Of a DNA stretch of 64,000 nt, positions 42,107 to 52,900 are shown piece by piece (position 1 is the first letter of the stretch; each line of letters begins with the position of its first letter). The notes under the pieces were generated by a model. It searched no databases. It was not told the DNA's origin and saw only the letters and a program-made list of their open reading frames with translations. Source of the DNA: [Mycobacterium] stephanolepidis (GTDB lineage Bacteria; Actinomycetota; Actinomycetes; Mycobacteriales; Mycobacteriaceae); assembly GCF_002356335.1 (NCBI RefSeq), contig NZ_AP018165.1, positions 4,340,001 to 4,404,000 of the forward strand, given 5' to 3'. Made by a program: the position numbers and the translations under genes.

Positions 42107-42424
42107 TCAACCCAGAGTGCTGTGGATATAGCACCAGCGCCAATCCTCACCGGGCTCATGGGAACGCATCACCGGGTGTCCCGAGGCGTGAAAATGTGCG
42201 GTGGCGTGCTGGTGGGGACTGGAATCGCAGCAGCTCACCCGGCCGCATTCCAGGCACATCCGCAAATGGGCCCAGACCTGCTCACCCAGCGCGGCGCAGT
42301 CCTCGCAATGCCCGGGGGTCCTGGGTTCGGGGTCGGGCCCGGTGGCGGCCGCCAGCTCCGGACAGGGGCCCTGCCCCGGTGTCGACGCGGGCGCGGCAGA
42401 TCCGCGCCGGACCAGCCGCTTCAT
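42107..42424 (-). CDS. UBP-type zinc-finger protein
   Basis: Protein of 105 residues carrying a UBP-type zinc finger: CEDCAALGEQVWAHLRMCLECGRVSCCDSSPHQHATAHFHASGHPV. The cysteine/histidine spacing (CxxC, CxxC, C, then H-rich HQH, H, H) fits a ZnF-UBP. Its neighbour across a short divergent gap is a CPA1 Na+/H+ antiporter; some bacterial antiporters of this kind carry the same finger at their C terminus, so the pair may be a split version. Role unknown; protein binding is likely. Confidence 0.85.
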   Translation of the reverse strand: MKRLVRRGSAAPASTPGQGPCPELAAATGPDPEPRTPGHCEDCAALGEQVWAHLRMCLECGRVSCCDSSPHQHATAHFHASGHPVMRSHEPGEDWRWCYIHSTLG

Positions 42425-42484
42425 ACATGCCCTCTCAATGTGCCCGCTTAGGTGCCAGGACCACTCTCCGCACAGAATACGAAG

Positions 42485-44068
42485 GTGAACGTTTCACTGC
42501 TGGCAGTACTCACGGCCGCCCTCGTCCTGGCAGCGATTTCCCGGCGATTCGGGCTCCCCACCCCGTTGGTACTGGTTGTGGCGGGTTTGGCGGCCACCGC
42601 CATCCCGGGCCTGCCGTCCATCGAGATGGATCCGGACCTGGTGCTGTTCGTGATTCTGCCGCCGCTGCTGTACACCACGGCGCTGGAAAGCTCCTACGTG
42701 AACCTGCGCAAGAACGTGCGGGCGGTCAGCAGCCTGGCCGTGGTGCTTCCGCTGGTCACCACGGTCGCGGTGGGCTTCGTGGCGTTCTACGCCGTTCCCG
42801 AACTGCCGCTGGCCGGCGCGATGGTGCTCGGCGCCATCGTGGCACCGCCCGATGCGGTATCGGCCACCGCCATCGGCCGCCGCCTGGGACTGCCGCGCAA
42901 CATCATGACGCTGCTGGGCGGCGAGAGTCTGCTCAACGACGCCACCGCACTCACCGCCTATCGGGTCGCGATCGCCGCGGCGATCGGGCTCGGCGCCACC
43001 GTGGCCGACGGGCTCAAGATCTTTGCGCTCGCGGCCGTCGGTGGAGTGCTCGTCGGGGTTGTCATCGGAAAACTGGTCAACATCATCCGCTGCAAGCTCG
43101 ACGATCCGCTGTCCGAGAGCGCCATCGGCCTGGTGGTGCCGTTCTTCGCCTACCTGCTCGCCGAGGAGATACACGGCTCCGGCGTGATCGCGGTGGTGGT
43201 CGCAGGCCTGATGCTGGGACACCGCTCGGTCCATGCCGGATACGCCACCCGGCTACAGGACGATGCGGTGTGGAAGGCCGTGCAGCTGCTGCTCGAATCC
43301 TTCGCATTCCTGCTCATCGGGTTGCAACTGCCCAAGGTCGTGGAAGGACTACGAGGTCTGTCCTTCGCCACCATCGCGCTGTCTTCGATCGCGGTGCTGG
43401 CCACCGTCATCGTGGTCCGCATCGTGTTCGTCTTCGCATTCGCCTATATGCGCCCGCCCGGCCAACGCCCGTCGGCACGTGGAGTTTTCGTGGTGGCGTG
43501 GGCCGGGATGCGCGGTGTGGTGTCGCTGGCGATGGCCTTCGCCGTGCCACTGTCCACCGTCACCGGCGAACCACTGCCCGGGCATCCGCACATCGTGTTC
43601 CTCACCTTTGTGGTGGTGGTGGTGGGAACCCTTCTGCTGCACGGTCTTACGTTGCCGTGGGTGATCCGGGTGCTGGGCGTGCAGAGCGACGATGAACGCA
43701 AGGACGCCCTGGCCGAGGCCGCCGCCCAGGACAAGGCGGCCCGCGCGGCGGCCGATCGTCTTGAGGAGCTCCTGGATGACAACGACGGCATCGAGGACAC
43801 CAATGTGCGCAGCCGGGCCGCGGAGATCCTGCGGCACTGGAACACCCGGCGCCGCAACGCGGCGTGGGAGCGCCTCGGACGTAGCGATGAGGACGCCGGC
43901 GAGAGCCCGATGGCCGCGTTCCGGAACCTGCGGCTGGAGATGCTCGAGAAGGAGCGTGAAGTGTTCATCGCCGAACGCGATGCGGGCAACATCGACGACG
44001 AGGTGCTGCGCACCGTGTTGCGTGGACTGGACCTCGAAGAGGCCACCATGAATCAGGCCGACAGGTAG
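42485..44068 (+). CDS. CPA1-family Na+/H+ antiporter
   Basis: Cation/proton antiporter (527 aa from GTG 42485) with about 12 transmembrane segments, including LAGAMVLGAIVAPPDAVSATAIGRRLG (cation-binding Asp in PPDAVSA) and LLNDATALTAYRVAIAA (ND pair of the second conserved motif). A soluble C-terminal tail of about 125 residues (DDERKDALAEAAAQ...) is helical and probably regulatory. The start is uncertain because no clear ribosome site is visible at GTG 42485 or at GTG 42452. Divergent from the UBP zinc-finger gene; convergent with a thioesterase gene. Confidence 0.92.
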   Translation: MNVSLLAVLTAALVLAAISRRFGLPTPLVLVVAGLAATAIPGLPSIEMDPDLVLFVILPPLLYTTALESSYVNLRKNVRAVSSLAVVLPLVTTVAVGFVAFYAVPELPLAGAMVLGAIVAPPDAVSATAIGRRLGLPRNIMTLLGGESLLNDATALTAYRVAIAAAIGLGATVADGLKIFALAAVGGVLVGVVIGKLVNIIRCKLDDPLSESAIGLVVPFFAYLLAEEIHGSGVIAVVVAGLMLGHRSVHAGYATRLQDDAVWKAVQLLLESFAFLLIGLQLPKVVEGLRGLSFATIALSSIAVLATVIVVRIVFVFAFAYMRPPGQRPSARGVFVVAWAGMRGVVSLAMAFAVPLSTVTGEPLPGHPHIVFLTFVVVVVGTLLLHGLTLPWVIRVLGVQSDDERKDALAEAAAQDKAARAAADRLEELLDDNDGIEDTNVRSRAAEILRHWNTRRRNAAWERLGRSDEDAGESPMAAFRNLRLEMLEKEREVFIAERDAGNIDDEVLRTVLRGLDLEEATMNQADR

Positions 44069-44072
44069 CCCG

Positions 44073-46105
<2,033 letters not shown>

Positions 46106-46175
46106 TCAGCCGGTGAGCCACTGTATCGCAGGCCACGGGCTTTGTACGTATTCGGACCGACGAAGGAGGTCGCTG

Positions 46176-46847
46176 GTGAGTACCCCGAGCGTCACCGAAA
46201 CGGCGGCGGCGCGGGTTTTGCTGTTCGGCACCCGTCGACTGCCCCGGGTTCTGCGTGAGCTGCCCGTGGACCGGGTCGCGGGATCCGGCGCGGTGCGCAC
46301 GCTCCTGGATGCGCTTCCGGACGGCACGACGCGGCTCATCGTGGTCGGCGCGGACGCCGATCTCGGGCAGGTGCTGACCCGGCTGATGCGGGCCGAAAGA
46401 CTGGACGTGGAGTTGGGTTTCGTACCGGATCGCCGTTCACGCACCCGCCGGATCTATCGGATCGGGACAGGCGCGGCCCGTCGGGCCCGCACGGGCCGCG
46501 CACACCGGGTACCGCTCATCCGGGACGACACCGGCACCGCCCTCGCCGGGCGCGCCTCATGGCAGGGCACCGACGGCGAGGCGGTCACCGGCGAGGCCAC
46601 CGTCGATGACACCCTGCTGTTCGAGGGCATCGCCGCCGTCGACATCGAGCCCATCGAGGCGCTGCCGGGCCTGCGGGCCGGCGTCCGGAGCCGAGCACGC
46701 CTCCTACCCCGCCGTTGGGTGACCGGACGGGCCGCTCAGTTGGGAACCGAAGGCGCCGTCGTGGTCCGCGACGGCGTCGCGGGCGCCCGTCCCGTCACCC
46801 GGTCCACGTTCTATCGGCACCAACAGGGCTGGTTGCTCGTCCGGTAG
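46176..46847 (+). CDS. Conserved mycobacterial protein (Rv0358-like)
   Basis: Protein of 223 residues from GTG 46176, which is preceded by a near-perfect AAGGAGGT ribosome site (46163-46170) with 5-nt spacing; earlier in-frame codons are ignored. The first half has a nucleotide-fold-like alternation (ARVLLFGTRRLPRVL, TRLIVVGADADLGQVLTRLM) reminiscent of the N-terminal domain of diacylglycerol-kinase-like proteins; the second half is Arg-rich. No catalytic motif can be assigned. Divergent from purA and 10 bp upstream of the M50-like gene. Confidence 0.75.
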   Translation: MSTPSVTETAAARVLLFGTRRLPRVLRELPVDRVAGSGAVRTLLDALPDGTTRLIVVGADADLGQVLTRLMRAERLDVELGFVPDRRSRTRRIYRIGTGAARRARTGRAHRVPLIRDDTGTALAGRASWQGTDGEAVTGEATVDDTLLFEGIAAVDIEPIEALPGLRAGVRSRARLLPRRWVTGRAAQLGTEGAVVVRDGVAGARPVTRSTFYRHQQGWLLVR

Positions 46848-46857
46848 CTTCGCATCG

Positions 46858-47622
46858 GTGAAGACCTCCCAATCCGTTCGTCCCAGCCCGGTCTTTCTCG
46901 CCCTCGTCGCACTCACCGTCGCCGGGGCGATGCTCGCGTGGCTCGGCGGCAATTCCACCGAGCCGCTGGCCCGGGGCGGGGTGTTCGTCTTCGTGTTCAC
47001 CGGTTGGGTGGTGTCCCTCTGCTTGCACGAGTTCGGACACGCCTACACGGCGTGGCGTTTCGGCGACACCCAGGCACGCGGATACCTGACGTTGAATCCG
47101 CTGCAGTACACCGATCCCGTGCTCTCGATGGTGCTGCCGCTGGTGTTCATCGCACTCGGCGGCATCGGGCTTCCCGGCGGCGCCGTGTACGTGCACACCG
47201 CCGGGATGACCAACCGGCAACGCACCCAGGTGAGCCTGGCCGGGCCGAGCGCCAATGCCGCACTCGCGGTACTGATTCTGGGGACGACAGCACTTTTCGC
47301 CGATCGCGACCATGTGGTGTTCTGGGCGGCGATGGCCTACCTCGGTTTCCTCCAGGTGACCGCGGTGGTGCTCAACCTGCTGCCCGTACCGGGTCTGGAC
47401 GGCTACGGCGCACTCGAGCCGCACTTGAGCCCGAAAACGCAACGCACGCTTGCCAACGCCAAGACATTCGGATTCCTGATCCTGTTCGTGCTGTTGATGT
47501 CGCCGCCGATCAACAGGGCATTCTTCGACGCGGTCTACTGGATCGTCGCGTCACTGGGCGTCGACCCCGATCTCTCCCGTATCGGCGGCTGGCTGTTCCG
47601 CTTCTGGGGCAAACTGCTCTAG
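46858..47622 (+). CDS. M50/site-2-protease-family membrane protein
   Basis: Polytopic membrane protein (254 aa) with intramembrane protease signatures: SLCLHEFGHAYTAW near residue 55 (HExxH zinc site) and LNLLPVPGLDGYG near residue 172 (LDG motif supplying the third ligand). About six hydrophobic segments and no PDZ domain are visible. Equivalent to Rv0359 by position. GTG 46858 lies 10 bp after the Rv0358-like stop. Substrate unknown. Confidence 0.88.
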   Translation: MKTSQSVRPSPVFLALVALTVAGAMLAWLGGNSTEPLARGGVFVFVFTGWVVSLCLHEFGHAYTAWRFGDTQARGYLTLNPLQYTDPVLSMVLPLVFIALGGIGLPGGAVYVHTAGMTNRQRTQVSLAGPSANAALAVLILGTTALFADRDHVVFWAAMAYLGFLQVTAVVLNLLPVPGLDGYGALEPHLSPKTQRTLANAKTFGFLILFVLLMSPPINRAFFDAVYWIVASLGVDPDLSRIGGWLFRFWGKLL

Positions 47623-47635
47623 CCGGAACCGACCG

Positions 47636-48547
47636 CTACCAGTTGGCGTGTTCCTCGCAATGCTCCTGCGCCTCAGGGGGTTCCACCTGAATGGCGGCAT
47701 GAGGAAGACCACGCTCGGCCAGTACGGACCGTGCCGCCGCCAGCACCTGCGCTGCGTCGGCCGTGCTGGTCAGGTGCGCGGTGGCCATGTCCTTTCCGGG
47801 CACCAGGGTCCACACATGCAGGTCGTGCACGCTGCTCACGCCATCCACCGCCAGTAACGCGGCACGCAACTCGTCGACGTCGATGCGCTTGGGCGAGGTC
47901 TCCGTCAGGATGCGCAGCGCGGCCCGCGCCAGCGAGAACGCGCGCGGCAGGATCCACAACGAAATCAGGACACCGACCACAATGTCGGCGTATCGCCAGC
48001 CGGTGGTCAGGGTGATGATCGCCGCCACGAGTACCCCGACGCTGCCGACGGCATCGGCCAGCACCTCCATGTAGGCGCCGCGCACCGCGAGACTGCTTTC
48101 CGCGTGCGAACGCAGCAGCCAGATGACCACGACATTGGCGGCCAGCCCGGCCAGCGCGACCACCATCATCGGCAGACCCGGCACTTCCGGGGGTGCGCCA
48201 CCGGTGAGACGCTCCACCGCCTCATATATGACGAACGCCGCGATGCCGGTGAGCAGCGCCGCGTTGACGATCGCGGTGAGCACCTCTGCCCGGTGCCATC
48301 CATAAGTCCGTGCCGCCGAGGTACTGCCGCGACGCGCCAGCAGGATGGCGCTGAGCCCCATGATGAGCCCGACCAGATCGGTGAGCATGTGGCCCGCATC
48401 GGCCAGCAGGGCCAGCGAGTTGATCAGTAAGGCGACGACAAGCTCGAGCACGAAGAAGGAGCCGACGATGCCCAGCGAGACCCACATGCGTCCCACCCGG
48501 GCGTCGGCCGGATTGCCTACATGCCCGTGATCGTGACCGGCTCCCAC
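47636..48547 (-). CDS. Cation diffusion facilitator (metal efflux)
   Basis: CDF transporter (303 aa) of the Zn/Cd/Co-type. It has an N-terminal His cluster (GHDHGHVG), six membrane segments, DAGHMLTDLVG in TM2 with the metal-binding His/Asp site, the second site VLADAVGSVGVL in TM5, and a cytoplasmic C-terminal domain with VSSVHDLHVWTLVPG typical of CDF proteins. The GTG 48547 start has AGAGGAG 5 nt upstream; earlier in-frame codons reach through a probable operator and are unlikely. A 7-bp inverted repeat lies about 20 bp upstream of the start. Direction of transport: metal export. Confidence 0.92.
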   Translation of the reverse strand: MGAGHDHGHVGNPADARVGRMWVSLGIVGSFFVLELVVALLINSLALLADAGHMLTDLVGLIMGLSAILLARRGSTSAARTYGWHRAEVLTAIVNAALLTGIAAFVIYEAVERLTGGAPPEVPGLPMMVVALAGLAANVVVIWLLRSHAESSLAVRGAYMEVLADAVGSVGVLVAAIITLTTGWRYADIVVGVLISLWILPRAFSLARAALRILTETSPKRIDVDELRAALLAVDGVSSVHDLHVWTLVPGKDMATAHLTSTADAAQVLAAARSVLAERGLPHAAIQVEPPEAQEHCEEHANW

Positions 48548-48567
48548 TGTGACTCCTCTCGACCACT

Positions 48568-48589
48568 CGAACTTATATGCAAAAGTTCG
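48568..48589. promoter_or_regulatory. Inverted repeat upstream of CDF gene, probable metalloregulator operator
   Basis: Arms CGAACTT (48568-48574) and AAGTTCG (48583-48589) with an 8-nt ATATGCAA spacer. Such a 12-2-12-like palindrome with AT-rich centre, just before a cation-efflux gene, fits ArsR/SmtB-type sensors; the regulator gene is not in this window. Confidence 0.5.
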
Positions 48590-48686
48590 CATAGGCCAAT
48601 GGGTCATTCCGCCCGCCGCGCGTCGCCGACACGCCGCGGCGGCGGATTCGTATCGCACATTGCCGCCACGAGACGGCGTGTCGACG

Positions 48687-49115
48687 TCAGGAAGTAAGTA
48701 GCGCGGGGCGGGCGGCCGGATCGCAGTCGTCGAGCAGATCGCAGCACCGCGCGAATTCGTGGCTCTCGCCGATCAGCTGGGCGGCGCGCGCCAGGGCTGC
48801 CACCGCTCGCAGGAAGCCACGGTTGGGCTCATGCGAGTAGGGCACCGGCCCAAAGCCCTTCCATCCGTTCCGTCGCAACTGGTCCAGGCCCCGGTGATAC
48901 CCAGTACGCGCGAATGCGTAGGCGGTGATGATGCTGCCGACCGAGCCGTCACCGTCCAGCGCGTTCTCCGCCAGTTCGGCCCAGGCGATCGATGCGGAGG
49001 GGTACGCCGCCGCGACCGCGGCAGGATCCCGGCCCTCGATCAGGGCCGACTCGGCCTCGGCGTCTCCGGGTAGCAGCACAGGCTCGGGACCCAGCAGATC
49101 ATGCATTGGACTCAT
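48687..49115 (-). CDS. DUF3151-family protein (Rv0360c-like)
   Basis: Soluble protein of 142 residues, start MSPMHDLLGPEPVLLPGD at ATG 49115. It is a conserved actinobacterial protein with helical repeats such as AWAELAENALDGDGSVGSIITAYAFARTGYHRGLDQLRRNGWKGFG and a TPR-like feel. Orthologue of Rv0360c by position. Function unknown. Divergent from the Rv0361-like gene with 103 bp between. Confidence 0.85.
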   Translation of the reverse strand: MSPMHDLLGPEPVLLPGDAEAESALIEGRDPAAVAAAYPSASIAWAELAENALDGDGSVGSIITAYAFARTGYHRGLDQLRRNGWKGFGPVPYSHEPNRGFLRAVAALARAAQLIGESHEFARCCDLLDDCDPAARPALLTS

Positions 49116-49218
49116 GCAGCCATTCTGACGCCAACCCGATCCCGCGATCGCGATAGGGTGGGCGCGGTCGATCGCGCCTGCGCGAAAGAGCGCTAAGCAC
49201 GGATAAGGAACGAAACGC

Positions 49219-49998
49219 ATGGCGAACCCCACCGGTGGAAATTCCGAGGCCAAGCCCGACTCACAGGGCGACGAGCCTGTGGACTCTGCCGAGCAGCCGG
49301 AAGGCGCCGCGCACACCCCGGAGATATCCGATACCGCCGATACCGGCCCGGTCCCCCCGCTCGACGATGCGCAGACCGTCGTGATGCCTCCGGCAAAACC
49401 GGACGTTCCGCGCTATACGGCACCGGGCTTCGACGCCAACAAGACCGAGATGATCGCGCCCGTCGGCGATGATCCGAAGACCGAGATGATCCAGCCACTG
49501 GCGACCCAGGCGCGCCCCAAGATCGCGACCCCGGAGACGATCGCACCACGCAAAGAAGAGAAGCGCAGCTGGGGCTGGGTGATCGCGCTGACACTCGTCG
49601 TCGCCGCGCTGGCCGCGGTAATCGTGCTCGCGGCCGTCATCATCTCGCGTACCAGCGCACCGAAGGCATCGCAAGAAGAGTTGGTACGCAACAGCATTCA
49701 GAACTACGACAACGCCATCCAGACCGGCAATCTGGCGGCGCTGCGCGCCATCACCTGCGGCGAGACCCGCGACGGCTACGTCCGCTACCCCGATGCCGAA
49801 TGGTCCCAGACCTATCAGAAGGTGGCCGCCGCCAAGCAATACCCCGTGGTGGCCAGTATCGACGAGGTCGTGGTCAACGGCGAACACGCCGAAGCCAACG
49901 TCACCTCTTTCATGGCGTTTGCACCGCAGACCCGCTCATCGCGCAGCTTCGATCTGCAGTTCCGCGACAAGGAATGGAAGATCTGCCAGCCCGACTAA
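49219..49998 (+). CDS. Rv0361-like membrane protein
   Basis: Bitopic membrane protein of 259 residues. A long disordered acidic N terminus (about 118 residues, with TEMI repeats) precedes one transmembrane segment WGWVIALTLVVAALAAVIVLAAVII; the exposed domain has an NTF2-like pattern: LVRNSIQNYDNAIQTGNLAALRAITCG...DKEWKICQPD with two Cys. Orthologous to Rv0361 by gene order. Convergent with the giant gene, the two stops overlapping in CTAA. Confidence 0.85.
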   Translation: MANPTGGNSEAKPDSQGDEPVDSAEQPEGAAHTPEISDTADTGPVPPLDDAQTVVMPPAKPDVPRYTAPGFDANKTEMIAPVGDDPKTEMIQPLATQARPKIATPETIAPRKEEKRSWGWVIALTLVVAALAAVIVLAAVIISRTSAPKASQEELVRNSIQNYDNAIQTGNLAALRAITCGETRDGYVRYPDAEWSQTYQKVAAAKQYPVVASIDEVVVNGEHAEANVTSFMAFAPQTRSSRSFDLQFRDKEWKICQPD

Positions 49999-52900
49999 CT
50001 CCCGGAGCCCGAGGACGAGCCGCCGCCACCGGACGAGGACGAACCACCGGAGGACGAGGACGAGCTCGAACCGCCGGACGAGGTGGAGCCGCTAGGCGAA
50101 CCGGCGCCCGTCTCACCCGCGCTGTCCCCACCTTCGTCACCAGACTGCTTCTTCGTCCCGTGCGATGAGGTACCCGTGCGTGCAGATCCTGCCGGCGTGG
50201 ACTTGTTGGCGCCGCCATCACCAGCGCGCGAGCCCGTAGCGTTGGTATGGGATCCGGTGTCGGATCCTGTCGTGGCGGAACCGTCGGCACCTGCATGACC
50301 GTCCTTACCGAATGCACCGCCCTTGCCGCCCGCCCCACCGGTTTTTGTGGTGCTCTTGGTTCCATCGCCGTTCGCATCGCCTCCGGCACCGCCACCACCG
50401 CCGCTGCCGATGACACCCGAACTTCCGCCGGTACCGCCCTTTCCACCCGTGGCAGGTCCGGTCTTCACGAGCCCGCTAGAGGTCTCAGCCTTGCCGCCGG
50501 CTCCTCCGCCACCGCCATTGCCGAGGACGGCGTGCGAACCCGCGCCATTGCCGCCGTCGCCGCCCACCGCGGTGCCGCCCAGGCTCGACGAAGCACCGCC
50601 CGCGCCACCGGAACCGCCGTCACCGGTAAGACCGCCCGAGGCTCCGCCGGTGCCACCGGTACCGCCCTTGGTCTCCCCATAGGTGGTCTTGGCCTCGCCA
50701 CCGGCACCACCGGCGCCGCCACTGCCCGCGACCAGGCCTCCGCTGCCGCCGGCACCACCATTGCCACCGGTTCCCGGTTCGGATGTGCTGGTATCAAACG
50801 AATTCGAGGTGCCACCTTGGCCGCCCGCTCCACCATTTCCGAGCATGCCCGCACTGCCGCCGTCACCACCGGCACCGCCGGTCGACGTTCCGGTGAAGAA
50901 GTTACTGCCCTCTGCGCCCTTGCCACCGGCACCACCATCACCCGCCAGTGCACCGCCCTTGCCACCGTTACCGCCCGCTCCGCCGACACCGGTCTTGCCA
51001 TCGGCCGTCGCGGATGCGTCGCCGCCCTTACCGCCCGCGCCGCCGGTGCCGATCAGACCCGCGTTACCGCCGTCGCCACCCTTCTGACCGGGCAGGCCGT
51101 CACCGCCGGCACCGCCGTTACCGAACAGCAGACCGCCGTTGCCGCCCTTTTGACCGGGTAATCCCTTGCCGCCGTTGCCGATCAGCAGACCGCCGTCCTG
51201 GCCGAGGCCACCGTCACCGATGATCAGACCGCCCGGGCCGAACAGCGGGCGCTGGGTGTACACACCGGCGGCGTTGGGTGAACCGTCACCGATGATCAAC
51301 CCACCCGGTCCGAACAGCGGACGTCCGCCGAACAGATTCCATGCCGACCCCCCATTGCCGACATTGGTGGCTCCGCACTTGCCCGCCATCCCCGAAACAC
51401 AATCGGCGTAGGCGCGTTCGGCGATCGCCTTTTCCTCAGCCGACTTCGCGGACGCGAGCCGGTCTTTCGCAGCGGCGGCGGCATAATCCGCGGCAGCCTT
51501 GTCCGCGGCCGCCTTGGCCGCCGCATAGCCGTCCGCCTTCTGTTGTGCCGCTGCGAGCGCATCAGCGGCCTTCTGCGCATCCGCCCGCGCCGCTGCCGCC
51601 TGATCGGCGGCGGCCTTGGCAGCCACCTCCGCTGCCGCACGATCTCCCGCAGCTGTCTGTGCGGCAGTCGTAGCCTGTGCGGCCAACGCCTCGGCGGCCT
51701 GTGCGGCACGCTCGGCCTCATCGGCCTTCTCCGCGGCGATCCGCGCGGCAGTCTGCGCTTCGGCGACCTCGGGCGCCGGTGCCCCCGTAGTCAATGCGGT
51801 GTCCAATGCGGTCTGCGTCACCGCGGCCTGTTTCGCGGTCTCCACGGCCTTGGCACGAGCAGCCGATGCGTCAGACACGGCCCCGCCCGCCGCGGCGCCC
51901 GCACTCGCCGCGGCCGCAGTCTTGTCAGCCACCTCGCGGTCGGCGGACGACTGCTGAGTATCACGTGCCTGCGCCAACTGCGCGGCGGCGCCGACCTGGA
52001 TCTCGGTGGATTGAACCTCCTGGTCCGCCTGAGCCTTCGGATCGGTCTGAGCCGCAGCCGCAGCCTCCGCAAAGATCGGGCGGCAGTCCGCGGCAATGAT
52101 ATTGAGGCGCTGCTTGGCTTCCTCTGCTGACTTGTCCATCGCCGCCCGGTCGGCGGCAGCCTTCTCGGCCGCCAACTTCTGGAACGCCGCCTGCCCTTCG
52201 GCGGCCTGGACTGCTGCCGCGTCGGAAGCACTTGCCGCCTCGAGAGTCGCAGCGGCAGCGCGATCCGCGGCAGCCTTGGCGGAGTCGGCTGCCGCCGCCT
52301 GAGCCGAAGCGTCCTTGTCCTTCAACGCCTGATCCGCCGCGGCGCGGTCACGATCGGCCGCAGCCTGAGCTTCGGCGAACACCTTGGCGGCGTTGGCAGC
52401 ACGCTCGGAAGACGCGGCGGCAGCCTCCGCGGAACGCAGTGCGTCAGCCGCGGCCTTATCGACGGCGGCCTTGTCCACCCCTGCCTGAGTCGCCGCGTCG
52501 ATGACGGCCTTCTGATCACCGACTGCCTGCTCTGCAGCAGCCTTCGCGGCGGCGGCCGCATCGGTCGCCGCCTGTACCGCATCCGCGGTCTGGGTGGCCT
52601 TGGCTGCCGCAGTGTCCTTGGCCGCCTGTGCATCCTGGGCGGCCTTGGCCGCATCTGCCAGCGCCTTGTCGGCGGCAGCCTTGGCTGCCTGAGCATCGGC
52701 CGCGGCCTTGGCGTCCTGGGCGGCCTTGTCACCGGCATTCGTGGCGGCATCCGTCGCGGCCTTCGCCGCCGCGCTGGCATCTGCCAGGGCCTTATCCGCC
52801 GCGGCCTTGGCGGCAGCAGCCGCGTCGGCCGATGTGGTGGCACCGGAGAGCTTTTGATCTGCAGCTTCTTTCGCCGCAGCGGCGTCCTTGGCGGCCTGGT

